DNA of 64,000 nt from Sphaerisporangium sp. TRM90804 (GCF_029846175.1 NZ_JARWAC010000017.1:248001-312000), one strand, 5' to 3'; numbered from the stretch's first letter, positions 21,903 to 30,711 are shown. The notes: generated by a model not told the origin, from the letters alone. Program-made: numbers and translations.

Positions 21903-23381
21903 TCAGGCGTCGCCGGCGTGCACCGGCTCGGCGGCGGGGATCAGGGTGGGACGGGCCGCGGGGACGTCCGGCGCGAGCGACGCGTACCGGAGCGGCCGGT
22001 GCGCCCGCATCCACCAGGCGTACAGGAAGCCGCCGGCGGCGGCGGCCACCAGCAGCCAGGGCAGTCGGTTGACCAGCGGGGACTCGGTGCCGGTCACGAT
22101 GGCGAAGTTCGACAGCAGCAGGGCCAGCGCGGCGCCGAGGCCGGCGAGCGCCAGGAGCGGCGCGACGGCCGTCCGCCACCAGTGCCGGTCGGGGCGGCCC
22201 CGGAAGAAGCCGATGACCGCCACGGTGACCGCGCCCTGCAGGGCGACGATGCCGACCGTGCCCAGGCCGAGCATCGTGGGCGCCAGGTTCACGTACGGGT
22301 GCAGCCCGGCCAGCGCGAACACCGCGCACACGACGACGGTGACCGCCGTCTGCGCGAGGCTCGCCCGGTGCGGCCCGCCGTGGCGCGGGTGCACCGCGCC
22401 CAGCCACGACGGCAGCACCCGCTCGCGCCCGAGCACGTACAGGTAGCGGTTGGCGGCGGTGTGCAGCCCGAGCATCGCGCCGAACAGGCTGGTGCACAGA
22501 AGCACCTGCATCACGGTGGTGACGGTGCCGCCGAGGTAGCGGCCGGCCAAATTGAAGAACAGGTCGCCCAGCTCGGCCTCGGCCGCCGCCGCCAGGCGGT
22601 TCACCCCGATGCCGCCCACGGCGACCCAGCTCACCAGCGCGAAGAAGGCCGTGATGAGCACGACAGAGGTGTAGGTGGCCAGCGGCACGCTGCGCCGCGG
22701 GTTCGGCGTCTCCTCGCCGTAGAGCGCGGCGGCTTCGAAGCCGACGTAGGAGATCAGCGCGAACATCAGCGCGACGCCCAGGCCGGGCGCGAGCACCGTC
22801 GCGGGGCTGAGCGCGGCGGCCGGGAAGGCGTCCGCGCCGCGGTCGGCCACGATCGCCCCGGCGACCAGCACCAGGATGGCCACCTCGGCGATCATCAGGA
22901 CGGCGAGCACCCGCGCGCTGAGGTCGATCCGCCGGTAGCCCATGTAGCCCATGACCGCGAGGCCGAGCGCCGCCCAGAGCATCCAGGACACGCGCAGCCC
23001 GTGCGAGGCGGCGACCAGCTCGGCGAAGTAGCCGAACGCGCCCGCCACCCCGATCACCGCGGAGTTGTACGCGATGACCGCGACCAGGCCGCCCGCCACG
23101 GCGGCCGGCCGGCCCAGGCCGCGGGCGACGTAGGCGTAGAAGCCGCCGGTGCTGACGACGCGGCGGCTCATCGCCGCGTAGCCGACCGAGAAGCACAGCA
23201 GCGTGAGGCCCGCCAGCACGAACGCGGCCGGGACGCCGGCGCCGTTGCCGAGCACGAACGCGAGCGGCACCGACCCGACCATCCCGGCCATGGGCGCCGC
23301 CGCGGCGACGACCAGGAACACGATCTTCGGCGTGCTGAGCGAGCGCCGCAGCGGCGCTCCGGCGTCCGATGGCGCGCGCAT
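21903..23381 (-). CDS. APC-family amino acid permease
   Basis: A 492-residue membrane protein with about 12 hydrophobic segments. The first has VVAAAAPMAGMVGSVPLAF and TGGFYAYVARGLG follows; both match the amino acid/polyamine/organocation family substrate site around broken helices 1 and 6 (SYVGFEAAALYGEE). The ATG at 23381 is preferred over GTG 23390 because an AGGAGG site would be too close to the latter. It sits between the VlmB-like and SerRS genes in the same operon. It could import a precursor amino acid or export the product; direction is not visible. Confidence 0.88.
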   Translation of the reverse strand: MRAPSDAGAPLRRSLSTPKIVFLVVAAAAPMAGMVGSVPLAFVLGNGAGVPAAFVLAGLTLLCFSVGYAAMSRRVVSTGGFYAYVARGLGRPAAVAGGLVAVIAYNSAVIGVAGAFGYFAELVAASHGLRVSWMLWAALGLAVMGYMGYRRIDLSARVLAVLMIAEVAILVLVAGAIVADRGADAFPAAALSPATVLAPGLGVALMFALISYVGFEAAALYGEETPNPRRSVPLATYTSVVLITAFFALVSWVAVGGIGVNRLAAAAEAELGDLFFNLAGRYLGGTVTTVMQVLLCTSLFGAMLGLHTAANRYLYVLGRERVLPSWLGAVHPRHGGPHRASLAQTAVTVVVCAVFALAGLHPYVNLAPTMLGLGTVGIVALQGAVTVAVIGFFRGRPDRHWWRTAVAPLLALAGLGAALALLLSNFAIVTGTESPLVNRLPWLLVAAAAGGFLYAWWMRAHRPLRYASLAPDVPAARPTLIPAAEPVHAGDA

Positions 23382-23397
23382 CCGGATCACCCCTCCT

Positions 23398-24372
23398 TCA
23401 CCGGGTCGTGCGGAGCAGCTCGACGGCCTCGGGGATGCCCATGTACGGCAGGCGGACCTCGGCCATGTCGTCGGTCCAGCGCTCCGCCAGGTCGTACCGC
23501 TCCTTGGGGGTGGTCTCCAGCAGCCTGCGGCCGGGGAACACCTCGTAGTCGGCCAGGAGCCGGGCGTGGGCGCCCATGCCGTCCTGGAACAGCTCCTCGC
23601 GGTGCAGGACGAACTCCTCGACCGGCAGCTCGTCCCACAGCTTGCGCCCGCGCCGCACCAGCTCGATCAGGCGTGGCCGGTACTCGGGGTGGCGCGCCAG
23701 GTGCTCGCGGACGATGGAGCTGCCCACGGCCAGGTGGCGGATCTCGTCGATCGAGGCGCCCCGGGCGATCTCGGCGGCGGCCGGGTCGAGCAGCGTCCAC
23801 TTGCGCTCGCTCAGCTCGGCGGCCGGCGCCAGGACGCCCTCGATGACGATGGTGAACACGGCCACCGCGCCGACGAAGTCGCCCTCGTCGGTGACCACGC
23901 TCGTGGCGAACTCGGCGATCGGGTTCAGCACCCGCTCGGTGTAGTCGGCGCCCTGCGCGTCGATGAACCCCAGCAGCCCCTCGGCCGGCACGCCCAGCTC
24001 GACCAGGTGGTCGCGGAAGATCACCGAGTGCCGGGCCTCGTCGACGACCTGCGTGGTGAAGAACTCCAGCTCGGCGATGCCGGGCGCGGCGGCCACGTAG
24101 TGGGAGAGCACGCGCACCGCCCGTGCCTCGGCGATGGAGCGGTTGCCCAGCTCCAGCACCAGCGCCTCGCGCAGCGGCCCGGGCTCGCGCATGTACCCGG
24201 GGGTGACGGTCGCGTGCCCGCGCTCGGCGCGGCCGCGCAGCGTCCCCTGGGCCACCGCGCTCAGCCAGTACGCGATGCCGCACTGCTCGGCGGTCATGGT
24301 GAGTTCCTGGGCGCCGTCGAGCAGGTTGGGAGCGCGGTCCCAGTCCGCCTCCAGCGGCACTTCGATGGTCAT
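23398..24372 (-). CDS. Ferritin-like di-iron oxygenase, VlmB-like
   Basis: A 324-residue all-helical protein with a ribonucleotide-reductase-R2-like di-iron site: a first-helix glutamate (ELGNRSIAEARAV), ExxH in QVVDEARHSVIF, a third-helix glutamate in FTIVIEGVLAPAAEL, and ExxH in SIDEIRHLAVGS. Proteins like this are conserved in valanimycin-type azoxy clusters (VlmB), where they are implicated in forming or oxidising the N-N bond. Its start overlaps the flavin reductase stop by 4 bp (ATGA). The VlmB label rests on family resemblance and context; the di-iron fold is clear from the motifs. Confidence 0.75.
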   Translation of the reverse strand: MTIEVPLEADWDRAPNLLDGAQELTMTAEQCGIAYWLSAVAQGTLRGRAERGHATVTPGYMREPGPLREALVLELGNRSIAEARAVRVLSHYVAAAPGIAELEFFTTQVVDEARHSVIFRDHLVELGVPAEGLLGFIDAQGADYTERVLNPIAEFATSVVTDEGDFVGAVAVFTIVIEGVLAPAAELSERKWTLLDPAAAEIARGASIDEIRHLAVGSSIVREHLARHPEYRPRLIELVRRGRKLWDELPVEEFVLHREELFQDGMGAHARLLADYEVFPGRRLLETTPKERYDLAERWTDDMAEVRLPYMGIPEAVELLRTTR

Positions 24373-24932
24373 GAGGCCTCACTCGCGATAGGGGTGTCGA
24401 TCAGGTCCGGCATGCCCCGGTGCAGGCGGCCCGCGAAGTTCACCAGCGGCAGGCCGGGGCCCGGCGTCCCGCCGATGACCTCGGCGAGCAGCAGGTCGTG
24501 GTCGCCCACCTGGTGCCAGCCGTTCATCTGGCACGCCATGTGGGCCAGGCACCCGGAGATCAGCGGGGCGCCGGTGAGCTCGTCGGTGGTCCATTCCAGG
24601 CCGGCGAACTGCGCGTCGCCCGCGATGCGCGCGGGGTCGGCGAACCGCCGGGCCACCGTCGCCTGCTCGTTGGCGAGCACGTTGACCGAGAACAGCCCCA
24701 CCCGGCGGATCATCGAGGCGAACGTGGACGTCGGGCGCAGGCACACCCCGACGATCAGCGGGTCGCGCGACATGGTGATCAGGGCGCTGACGGTGGTGCC
24801 GTGCCGCAGCCCCGAGCCGATGACGGTCAGCACGGTGACGCCCGAGGTGACCTGCCGCAGCGCCTGGCGCGCGGTGTCGCCGCCGGGCGGCGGCGCGACC
24901 GTGCCGAGCCCGCCCGCGGTGGTGGCGCTCAC
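24369..24932 (-). CDS. Flavin reductase, VlmR-like
   Basis: A 187-residue NAD(P)H:flavin oxidoreductase of the HpaC/ActVB family, supplying reduced flavin to a monooxygenase. Motifs: the N-terminal SGVTVLTVIGSGLRHGTTVS, the FMN-binding DPLIVGVCLRPTST, VNVLANEQ, and the C-terminal GDHDLLLAEVIGG. The GTG start at 24932 overlaps the upstream stop by 4 bp (GTGA), so translation is coupled. The obvious client is the VlmH-like N-hydroxylase two genes upstream, as with the VlmH/VlmR pair of the valanimycin pathway. Confidence 0.9.
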   Translation of the reverse strand: MSATTAGGLGTVAPPPGGDTARQALRQVTSGVTVLTVIGSGLRHGTTVSALITMSRDPLIVGVCLRPTSTFASMIRRVGLFSVNVLANEQATVARRFADPARIAGDAQFAGLEWTTDELTGAPLISGCLAHMACQMNGWHQVGDHDLLLAEVIGGTPGPGLPLVNFAGRLHRGMPDLIDTPIASEAS

Positions 24933-25444
24933 CGGCCGGCCCCGCCGACGGGCACGGCGGCCTCGTCGGCCATCGGGGCGGGCACGCGGTCCACCGACGC
25001 CGAGCGGCTGCGAAGCGCGGTGGCGAGCTTGGCGTACAGCGGGTCGGCGACCGGCTCGAACGGCAGGCCGAACGGCTTGAGGAAGTTGCCGAACACGCCG
25101 CGGTCGCCGAAGACGTGGAAGGCGACGGCGAGCAGCGCCCACTCCGGGCCGATGAAGTACAGCCACAGGCCCACCACGACCATGCAGGTGATCAGGCTGT
25201 GCATGGAGTTGTAGAGCACGTAGTAGAACTTCGGGATGCGGCCGTCCTTGCTGCGCCGGTAGGCGATGGCGCCGGGGATGTAGCCGATCAGGTCGATGTA
25301 GGCGAACAGCGCGAAGAACGGGATCCAGCGGATCTCGCCGAGGTGCGTGAGGATCAGCACGATCGACACCGCGAAGGCGACGAGGTACTCGGCGCGGTGC
25401 AGCGTGAACGTGGTGGGCGAGTCGTACGGGTTCTTGATGTCCAT
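24929..25444 (-). CDS. Small integral membrane protein, possibly VlmO-like
   Basis: A 171-residue protein with four to five hydrophobic helices (YLVAFAVSIVLILTH, IPFFALFAYIDLIGYIPG, LITCMVVVGLWLYFIG, WALLAVAFHVFGD), several conserved-looking His and Asp residues near the membrane (HRAEY, NSMHS, FHVFGDRG), and a Pro/Ala-rich cytoplasmic tail. Azoxy clusters of the valanimycin type carry an essential membrane protein (VlmO) of unknown chemistry. Position between the N-hydroxylase and its reductase suggests this is the equivalent, but I cannot prove homology by eye. Confidence 0.6.
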   Translation of the reverse strand: MDIKNPYDSPTTFTLHRAEYLVAFAVSIVLILTHLGEIRWIPFFALFAYIDLIGYIPGAIAYRRSKDGRIPKFYYVLYNSMHSLITCMVVVGLWLYFIGPEWALLAVAFHVFGDRGVFGNFLKPFGLPFEPVADPLYAKLATALRSRSASVDRVPAPMADEAAVPVGGAGR

Positions 25445-25468
25445 GGTCTGCCTTCGGATCGGGTTCGG

Positions 25469-26608
25469 TCAGGACAGCCGCAGGGGCTCGCCCGCGAAGT
25501 AGCCGGCGAGCTCCGCGGCGACGCTGCCGCGCGAGGGGGGATGGAAGGCCAGGGCGCGCACGGCCGAGGCCAGGTAGGCGACGTCGGCGGATCGGATGAA
25601 CGCCATGCCGCCGAGCGTCTCGACCGCGGCGTCGACGGTGCGGGCGAGCAGGTCCTGGGCGGCGTACCGGGCGACGAGGACGGCCGCGACGGCCTCGTCG
25701 CCGGTGAGCCCGCCCTCGATGGCGCGCGCGGCGCCCTCGACGAGGTCCACGGCGGCGGCGAGCCCGATCGCCAGGCTCGCGCGGTCGCCGGGGGTACCGC
25801 GCCCGCCGTCGAGCACCTGGGCCACCAGGGCGGAGGCAGCGCCCGTGTACGACGCGGTGGTCAGCAGCTCGAACCAGGTGAACCCGGCCGTCTGCAGGTC
25901 GTCGAGCCGGCGGTGGTTCTCCGGCGTGCTGCGGATGACCAGGTCCTCGGGCACGTCCACGTCGGTGAGCCGCACCTCGTCGCTCTGGGCCGCCGCCAGT
26001 ATGGTGCTGCTCCAGAACGGCTTCACGGTGATGCCGGGGGAGTCGGCCGGGATGAGCAGCAGGGCCAGGCCCGACCGGCCGTCGTCGTCGGTGATCGCGA
26101 CGCTGGCGGTGAGCACGTCCATCGAGCGGGACATGCTGCACGGCTTCTTGGTGCCGTTCACCCGGTACCCCGTCGCGGTGCGCTCGGCCACCACCGACGG
26201 CACCAGGATGTTCTGGTCGGTCCGCCCCTCGGCCCAGCCCGAGGCGAGCAGCAGCCCGTCGCCGGCCACCGCCGACAGCGTCTTCAGCTGGGAGGGGGTC
26301 AGCCGCTCCGCCGAGCGGGCCAGGCTGAACAGCATCGCGACGGTGAAGTGGTGCATGACCGTCGCGACGCCGAGGGACGGCGACACCGAGCCCAGGGCCC
26401 GCTGGACCCGCACCGCCTCCAACGGCCCGGCCTCGGCGCCGCCGTGCTCCTCGGGGACCAGCAGGCCCGGCCCCCCGTATTTGCGGTAGATCTCGACGAC
26501 GGGGCTGCCGGCGGCCTCACGCTCGGCCAGCGGCATTCGCTCTAGCGCGGCGAGCAGGCCGGGATGGAAACGCTCGCAGGCCTCGCGCGCGATCTTCAGG
26601 GAACGCAT
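25469..26608 (-). CDS. Flavin-dependent amine N-hydroxylase of the acyl-CoA dehydrogenase fold, VlmH-like
   Basis: A 379-residue protein of the acyl-CoA dehydrogenase/two-component monooxygenase superfamily: an N-terminal helical domain with YGGPGLLVPEEHGG, a middle beta domain (YRVNGTKKPCSMS), and a C-terminal helical domain ending ETLGGMAFIRSADVAYLA. It lacks an obvious catalytic glutamate for dehydrogenation, in line with a hydroxylase role. VlmH, of this fold, turns isobutylamine into isobutylhydroxylamine with FADH2 from VlmR; a reductase gene is present here. It is the first gene of a six-gene leftward operon from the SARP-type promoter at 26693-26735. Confidence 0.8.
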   Translation of the reverse strand: MRSLKIAREACERFHPGLLAALERMPLAEREAAGSPVVEIYRKYGGPGLLVPEEHGGAEAGPLEAVRVQRALGSVSPSLGVATVMHHFTVAMLFSLARSAERLTPSQLKTLSAVAGDGLLLASGWAEGRTDQNILVPSVVAERTATGYRVNGTKKPCSMSRSMDVLTASVAITDDDGRSGLALLLIPADSPGITVKPFWSSTILAAAQSDEVRLTDVDVPEDLVIRSTPENHRRLDDLQTAGFTWFELLTTASYTGAASALVAQVLDGGRGTPGDRASLAIGLAAAVDLVEGAARAIEGGLTGDEAVAAVLVARYAAQDLLARTVDAAVETLGGMAFIRSADVAYLASAVRALAFHPPSRGSVAAELAGYFAGEPLRLS

Positions 26609-26692
26609 CGGCGGTTCTCCTCAGAAAGATGGGATGAGGCGGCGGTGCCCGAATGCAGATGGATATGCTGTGCCCCGGGTATTTGCGAATTC

Positions 26693-26735
26693 AGTATCGC
26701 AAGTGGTGCTGACCGTCACCTGATATCGGTCTGAC
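26693..26735 (-). promoter_or_regulatory. SARP-type promoter of the vlmH-like operon
   Basis: Reading leftwards: GTCAGAC (26735-26729), ATCAGGT (26724-26718) and GTCAGCA (26713-26707) in 11-bp steps, then 8 bp, then -10 GATACT (26698-26693). The start site would be near 26686 with a ~78-base leader. Confidence 0.75.
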
Positions 26736-26763
26736 GGTCTCGGGTAATAAGGCGTCCCGGCGA

Positions 26764-26792
26764 TTCTGACCCGCTGCTGACGGCCGCCTGAC
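26764..26792 (-). promoter_or_regulatory. Second set of three SARP-like heptamers
   Basis: Reading leftwards: GTCAGGC (26792-26786), GTCAGCA (26781-26775) and GTCAGAA (26770-26764), again 11 bp apart. A TTATTA lies 13 bp further (26750-26745) in place of a -10 at 8 bp. The set may raise activator occupancy or act on the divergent vlmA-like gene. Confidence 0.5.
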
Positions 26793-26809
26793 CGGCCGCG
26801 TTCCGGGCC

Positions 26810-26839
26810 TTGCGGTGACCGCGCCCGGCGTGTGATAAC
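26810..26839 (+). promoter_or_regulatory. Candidate promoter of the vlmA-like operon
   Basis: TTGCGG (26810-26815) and GATAAC (26834-26839), spaced by 18 bp, lie about 47 bp before the ATG at 26887. There is no rightward SARP repeat here. Confidence 0.3.
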
Positions 26840-26886
26840 TCGGGTGGGCGGCACGAGGGCCGACGCCGAAGGAGAAGGATGTCGCG

Positions 26887-27882
26887 ATGACCGGGATGCT
26901 GATGGAGTCCGATATCGCGTTGGACGCGATACGCCGATATTCGGACGCGGACAATCCGAGCGCCTATTTCGCTTTCAGCGAGGGCAACAGCTATTACCGG
27001 CTCCCCGGCGAGCCGGGATTGATCGTGTACCGTCCCGTCGGGCGTTATCTGGTGCAGTTCGGCGGGCCTTTCGCGCCGGCCGGGTCGCGTTCGCGGCTGC
27101 TGCGCGGTTTCGTGGAGTTCGCCGCCGGGGAGGGCCGCGAGATCGTGGCGGTGCAGCTTCAGGGCGCCGACGCCCCGCCCTACCTGGAACAGGGCTTCAC
27201 CGTGAACCAGATGGGCGCCTCCTACGCCGTCGACCTCGAGACGTTCACGCTGGCGGGCACCAGGTTCATGCAGCTGCGCAACAAGATCTCCCGCGCGCTG
27301 CGCACCGGCATCCAGATCAGCGAGGTGTCCTACGACGACTGGCGCGAGCGCATCGACGAGCTGGACGCCGCGTGGCTGGGCACCAAGGGCGAGGGCGTGA
27401 AGGAGCTGGAGTTCCTGGTCGGCCAGACCGGTGGCAGGCACCAGCACCTGCGCCGGCTGTTCGTCGCCGAGCGCGAGGGCCGGCTCATCGGATACGTGTC
27501 GTACTCGCCGGTCTACGGCTCGCGGCCGGGCTGGATGCACGACCTCAGCCGCCGCCAGCCCGACTCGCCGCCCGGGGTGATGGAGGCGGTCAACAAGGCG
27601 GCCGTCGACCTGTTCCGCGAGGAGAAGGTGCGGTGGCTGCACTTCGGGTTCACGCCCTTCACCTCCCTGGACGCCCCGAAGTTCCCCGGGTACAGCCGCG
27701 CCTTCCACTGGTTCATGACCTACCTGTGGGAGCACGGAGCGCACATCTACCCGGCCCGCACCCAGCTCGCCTACAAGGAGAAGTGGGCGCCGACCCTGGT
27801 GCTGCCGGAGTACATCGCCTTCCAGCACGGCGCCAGCCTGCCGGCGCTCGTGCACATCTTCCGCGCCTGCAACGCCATCTGA
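26887..27882 (+). CDS. Aminoacyl-tRNA-dependent seryltransferase, VlmA-like (DUF2156/MprF-C fold)
   Basis: A 331-residue protein with the tandem GNAT fold of the DUF2156/phosphatidylglycerol lysyltransferase group, enzymes that take an amino acid from aminoacyl-tRNA. Landmarks: FSEGNSYYRLPGEPGLIVYRPVG, split as FSEGNSYYRLPG and LIVYRPVGRYLVQFGGPF; the middle KISRALRTGIQ; VSYSPVYGSRPGWMHDLSRR; and the C-terminal AFHWFMTYLWEHGAHIYPA with YKEKWAPT. VlmA of valanimycin biosynthesis uses seryl-tRNA to O-serylate isobutylhydroxylamine, setting up the N-N bond. GGAGAAGGA precedes the ATG; a three-codon ATG-TCG-CGA-TGA mini-frame at 26879 overlaps it. It is the natural partner of the SerRS at 20546 and the RNA at 18122. 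Confidence 0.82.
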   Translation: MTGMLMESDIALDAIRRYSDADNPSAYFAFSEGNSYYRLPGEPGLIVYRPVGRYLVQFGGPFAPAGSRSRLLRGFVEFAAGEGREIVAVQLQGADAPPYLEQGFTVNQMGASYAVDLETFTLAGTRFMQLRNKISRALRTGIQISEVSYDDWRERIDELDAAWLGTKGEGVKELEFLVGQTGGRHQHLRRLFVAEREGRLIGYVSYSPVYGSRPGWMHDLSRRQPDSPPGVMEAVNKAAVDLFREEKVRWLHFGFTPFTSLDAPKFPGYSRAFHWFMTYLWEHGAHIYPARTQLAYKEKWAPTLVLPEYIAFQHGASLPALVHIFRACNAI

Positions 27883-27930
27883 CCACGCCCCTCCGCGACG
27901 CCGGCGGGGCACCTTTGGGAAGGGGACGAG

Positions 27931-28113
27931 ATGTCCGAGCCGATAGAAGCCCAGGGCCACAAGGTCGTCGAGCTGTTCGGGGCCTGCGGGGCCGCGCCCG
28001 ACGACCTGGAGGTCGCGCGCGCCGCCGACGAGGCGCTGCGCATCCTGGAGGACATGCTGCTCGCCACCGAGACGCCGGCCCGCCGCGGTCTCAACGGGGT
28101 GAGCGCGCCGTGA
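27931..28113 (+). CDS. Small acidic protein of unknown function
   Basis: A 60-residue acidic protein (EAQGHKVVELFGACGAAPDD, then LEVARAADEALRILEDMLLA) predicted to be two helices. GGAAGGGG precedes the ATG. It lies 48 bp after the vlmA-like gene and overlaps the Rieske gene by 4 bp (GTGA), so it is a real translated member of this operon. It may be a protein partner or chaperone of a neighbour; nothing in it suggests catalysis. Confidence 0.65.
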   Translation: MSEPIEAQGHKVVELFGACGAAPDDLEVARAADEALRILEDMLLATETPARRGLNGVSAP

Positions 28114-29321
28114 CCGCCGTGGTGCCCAACGGGATGGCCCCGGCCCCCGTGCCCGCCGCCCCGGGGACCGCGAGCGGCGCGTTCCCCGACGGCGTGCCCT
28201 CGCCCGAGCTGGCGGGCCTGCTCGCCGAGATGGCGCGCTACCTGGAGGACGACCCTCCCGCGCTCTCCCTGCCGCCGAGGGCCTTCCTGTCGCCGGAGCT
28301 GTACGAGCTGGAGCGCCGTCGGGTGTTCGGGCGCTCCTGGGTGCTGGTCGCGCACGTGGACGACGTGTCCAAGCCCGGCGACTACCTGGCGCTGACCGTC
28401 GCCGAGGAGCCGGTGGTGGTGGTCCGGGGCTCCGACGGCGTGCTGCGCGGCCTGTCGCCGGTGTGCCGGCACCGTCTCATGCCGGTGGTGGCCCCCGGTT
28501 CGGGGACCACCGACGCCTTCACCTGCCCGTACCACCTGTGGCGGTACGGCCTGGACGGCGCGCTCGTCGAGGCGGCCTACATGGACGGCAACCCGGCCTT
28601 CGACCCGGCGTCCTGCCGGCTGCCGGCCTTCTCGGTGGAGGAGTGGAACGGCTTCGTCTTCGTGAACCTCGACCCGGTGGCCGCGCCGCTCGCCCCCCAC
28701 ATGCGGCAGGCCGGCCGCGACCTGGAGTGCTACCCGCTCGGGCAGATGGTGCAGGTGGCCACCTGGGTGCACCAGTGGGGGGTGAACTGGAAGCTCGCCG
28801 CGCAGAACGTCTACGAGAACTACCACGTCACGGGCCTGCACGGGAACACCATCGCGCAGATCACGCCGCCCGGCGCCGACACCGACGTCCGGGTCGACTC
28901 CCCGTGGGTGACCTGCCTGCGCACCCCGCTCAACGCGCCGCTGGAGGCCTCGGCGGTGGACCTGCCCGAGGACGTCAAGCGGTACATGTACCACTGGGCC
29001 GTCTTCCCCTACGGCAGCCTGCAGGCGTTCGCCGACGCGATCATCTGGCTCAGCGTCATCCCGACCGCCGTCGACAGGACCGAGGTGCGCGGCGGCGTCC
29101 TGCTCCCGGCGGAGCTGGTCGCGGGCGCCGACCGCGAGGCGCTGCGCAGGAACGCGCTGCTCACCCCGGACATCGTCAACGCCGACGACAAGCAGGCGCT
29201 GGAGGCCGTCCAGGCGGTGCTCGGCTCCCGGCACGCCGAGCGCGGCCACCTCAGCCCCAAGGAGCCCGGCGTCCAGGTGTTCTACCGCAACCTCGCCGCG
29301 GCGCTGCTCGCGCGGCACTAG
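28110..29321 (+). CDS. Rieske non-heme iron oxygenase (alpha-subunit type)
   Basis: A 403-residue oxygenase. The Rieske [2Fe-2S] ligands are CRH (PVCRHRLMPV) and CPYH (FTCPYHLWRYG), 19 residues apart. The mononuclear iron site is in NVYENYHVTGLH, with the two histidines of YHVTGLH, in the ring-hydroxylating oxygenase catalytic domain. It begins with GTG 28110, coupled to the small upstream gene. No dedicated reductase or ferredoxin is nearby, so general electron carriers must serve. Tailoring oxidation of the azoxy product or its amine precursor is a plausible role. Confidence 0.92.
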   Translation: MTAVVPNGMAPAPVPAAPGTASGAFPDGVPSPELAGLLAEMARYLEDDPPALSLPPRAFLSPELYELERRRVFGRSWVLVAHVDDVSKPGDYLALTVAEEPVVVVRGSDGVLRGLSPVCRHRLMPVVAPGSGTTDAFTCPYHLWRYGLDGALVEAAYMDGNPAFDPASCRLPAFSVEEWNGFVFVNLDPVAAPLAPHMRQAGRDLECYPLGQMVQVATWVHQWGVNWKLAAQNVYENYHVTGLHGNTIAQITPPGADTDVRVDSPWVTCLRTPLNAPLEASAVDLPEDVKRYMYHWAVFPYGSLQAFADAIIWLSVIPTAVDRTEVRGGVLLPAELVAGADREALRRNALLTPDIVNADDKQALEAVQAVLGSRHAERGHLSPKEPGVQVFYRNLAAALLARH

Positions 29322-29329
29322 GCACGACC

Positions 29330-29373
29330 GTGCCCCCATGACGGCGGTCTCAGGGCCGCCGTCATGGGGGCAC
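29330..29373. terminator. Long hairpin terminator between Rieske and cysN genes
   Basis: A perfect 18-bp stem (GTGCCCCCATGACGGCGG and its complement, 8-base loop) lies between the convergent stops at 29321 and 29406. Confidence 0.88.
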
Positions 29374-29405
29374 GTGCGTTCGGGCGCCCCCGAGGGGGCG
29401 CCCGG

Positions 29406-30710
29406 TCAGCGGGTGCGGGTGATCATTCCGGCGGCGACGGTCGCGTTGGTGGTCTCGTCGATGATGATCAGGCTGCCGGTGACCCTGTTGCGCGGGTACT
29501 CGTCGCACAGCAGGGGCGTCATGGTGCGCAGCCGCACCAGCCCGATCTCGTTGAGCGAGAGCGAGGTCGCCGCGGTGTCCCGCCCGAGCGAGTTGACGTC
29601 CAGGCGGTAGCTCAGCTCGGAGACCACCGCGCGCACCGAGCGCGTGGTGTGCTTGACGGTGTAGCGGCCGCCCGGGGTGAGCGGCCGGGTGTCGTCCATC
29701 CAGCAGACCATCGCCTCCACCTCGCGAGTGACGGCGGCCGGGTGGTGCGGCACGCAGATCATGTCGCCGCGCGCCACGTCCAGGTCGCCGGCGAGCCGGA
29801 TCGTCACCGACATCGGCGGGAACGCCTCCGGCACCGGCCCGTCGGCGGTCTCGATGGAGGAGATCACGCTGGTGAGGCCGGACGGCAGCACGACGACCTC
29901 GTCACCGGGGCGCAGCGTGCCCGAGGCGATCTGGCCGGCGTACCCGCGGTAGTCCGGGTGACCGGACGACTGCGGCCGGATCACGTACTGCACCGGGAAC
30001 CGCGCGTCCACCAGGTTGCGGTAGGAGGCGACGTGCACCCCCTCCAGGTGGTCCAGCAGCGAGGGGCCGTCGTACCACGGCATGTTCGCCGACCGGGAGA
30101 CGATGTTGTCCCCGTGCAGCGCCGAGATCGGGATGGCCGCCGGCTCGGGCACGCCCAGCTGGGCCGCGAACGCCGAGAACTCCTCCCTGATGTGGTGGAA
30201 GACCGAGCCCGACCAGCCGACCAGGTCCATCTTGTTCACGCACAGCACCAGGCGCGGCACGCGCAGCAGTGAGCACAGGAAGGCGTGCCGGCGCGACTGC
30301 TCCACCAGGCGCTTGCGCGCGTCCACCAGGATCAGCGCCACGTCGGCCGTCGACGCGCCGGTCACCATGTTGCGGGTGTACTGCAGGTGGCCCGGGGTGT
30401 CGGCGATGATGAACCGCCGGCGCGGGGTGGCGAAGTAGCGGTAGGCGACGTCGATGGTGATGCCCTGCTCCCGCTCGGCCCGCAGGCCGTCGGTGAAGAG
30501 GGAGAGGTCGGCCCACTCGTGGCCGCGTGAGGCGCTGAGCGCCTCGACGGCCGCGATCTGGTCCTCGAACAGCGACTTGCTGTCGTAGAGCAGCCTGCCG
30601 AGCAGGGTGGACTTGCCGTCGTCCACGCTGCCCGCCGTGGCGAACCGCAGCAGTTCGGTCGGCGGCGACTGGTCGGTCATGCGCAACGGATCGAGAACGC
30701 CGCTGGACAT
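29406..30710 (-). CDS. cysN: Sulfate adenylyltransferase subunit 1, GTPase
   Basis: A 434-residue translation-factor-type GTPase that couples GTP hydrolysis to APS formation from sulfate and ATP. G motifs are intact: GSVDDGKST (G1), REQGITIDVAYRYF (switch 1), IADTPGHLQYTRNM (G3), NKMDLVGW (G4). Beta-barrel domains follow. There is no fused CysC kinase domain, so PAPS is not made by this protein. It follows cysD with a 1-bp gap. Confidence 0.95.
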   Translation of the reverse strand: MSSGVLDPLRMTDQSPPTELLRFATAGSVDDGKSTLLGRLLYDSKSLFEDQIAAVEALSASRGHEWADLSLFTDGLRAEREQGITIDVAYRYFATPRRRFIIADTPGHLQYTRNMVTGASTADVALILVDARKRLVEQSRRHAFLCSLLRVPRLVLCVNKMDLVGWSGSVFHHIREEFSAFAAQLGVPEPAAIPISALHGDNIVSRSANMPWYDGPSLLDHLEGVHVASYRNLVDARFPVQYVIRPQSSGHPDYRGYAGQIASGTLRPGDEVVVLPSGLTSVISSIETADGPVPEAFPPMSVTIRLAGDLDVARGDMICVPHHPAAVTREVEAMVCWMDDTRPLTPGGRYTVKHTTRSVRAVVSELSYRLDVNSLGRDTAATSLSLNEIGLVRLRTMTPLLCDEYPRNRVTGSLIIIDETTNATVAAGMITRTR

Positions 30711-30711
30711 C

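Noticed and set aside
26887-27882. Phosphatidylglycerol lysyltransferase (MprF-type membrane lipid enzyme)
   Set aside because: The fold is shared, but the membrane domain of MprF is absent and the neighbours are the valanimycin-type set, so a VlmA-like role is preferred.
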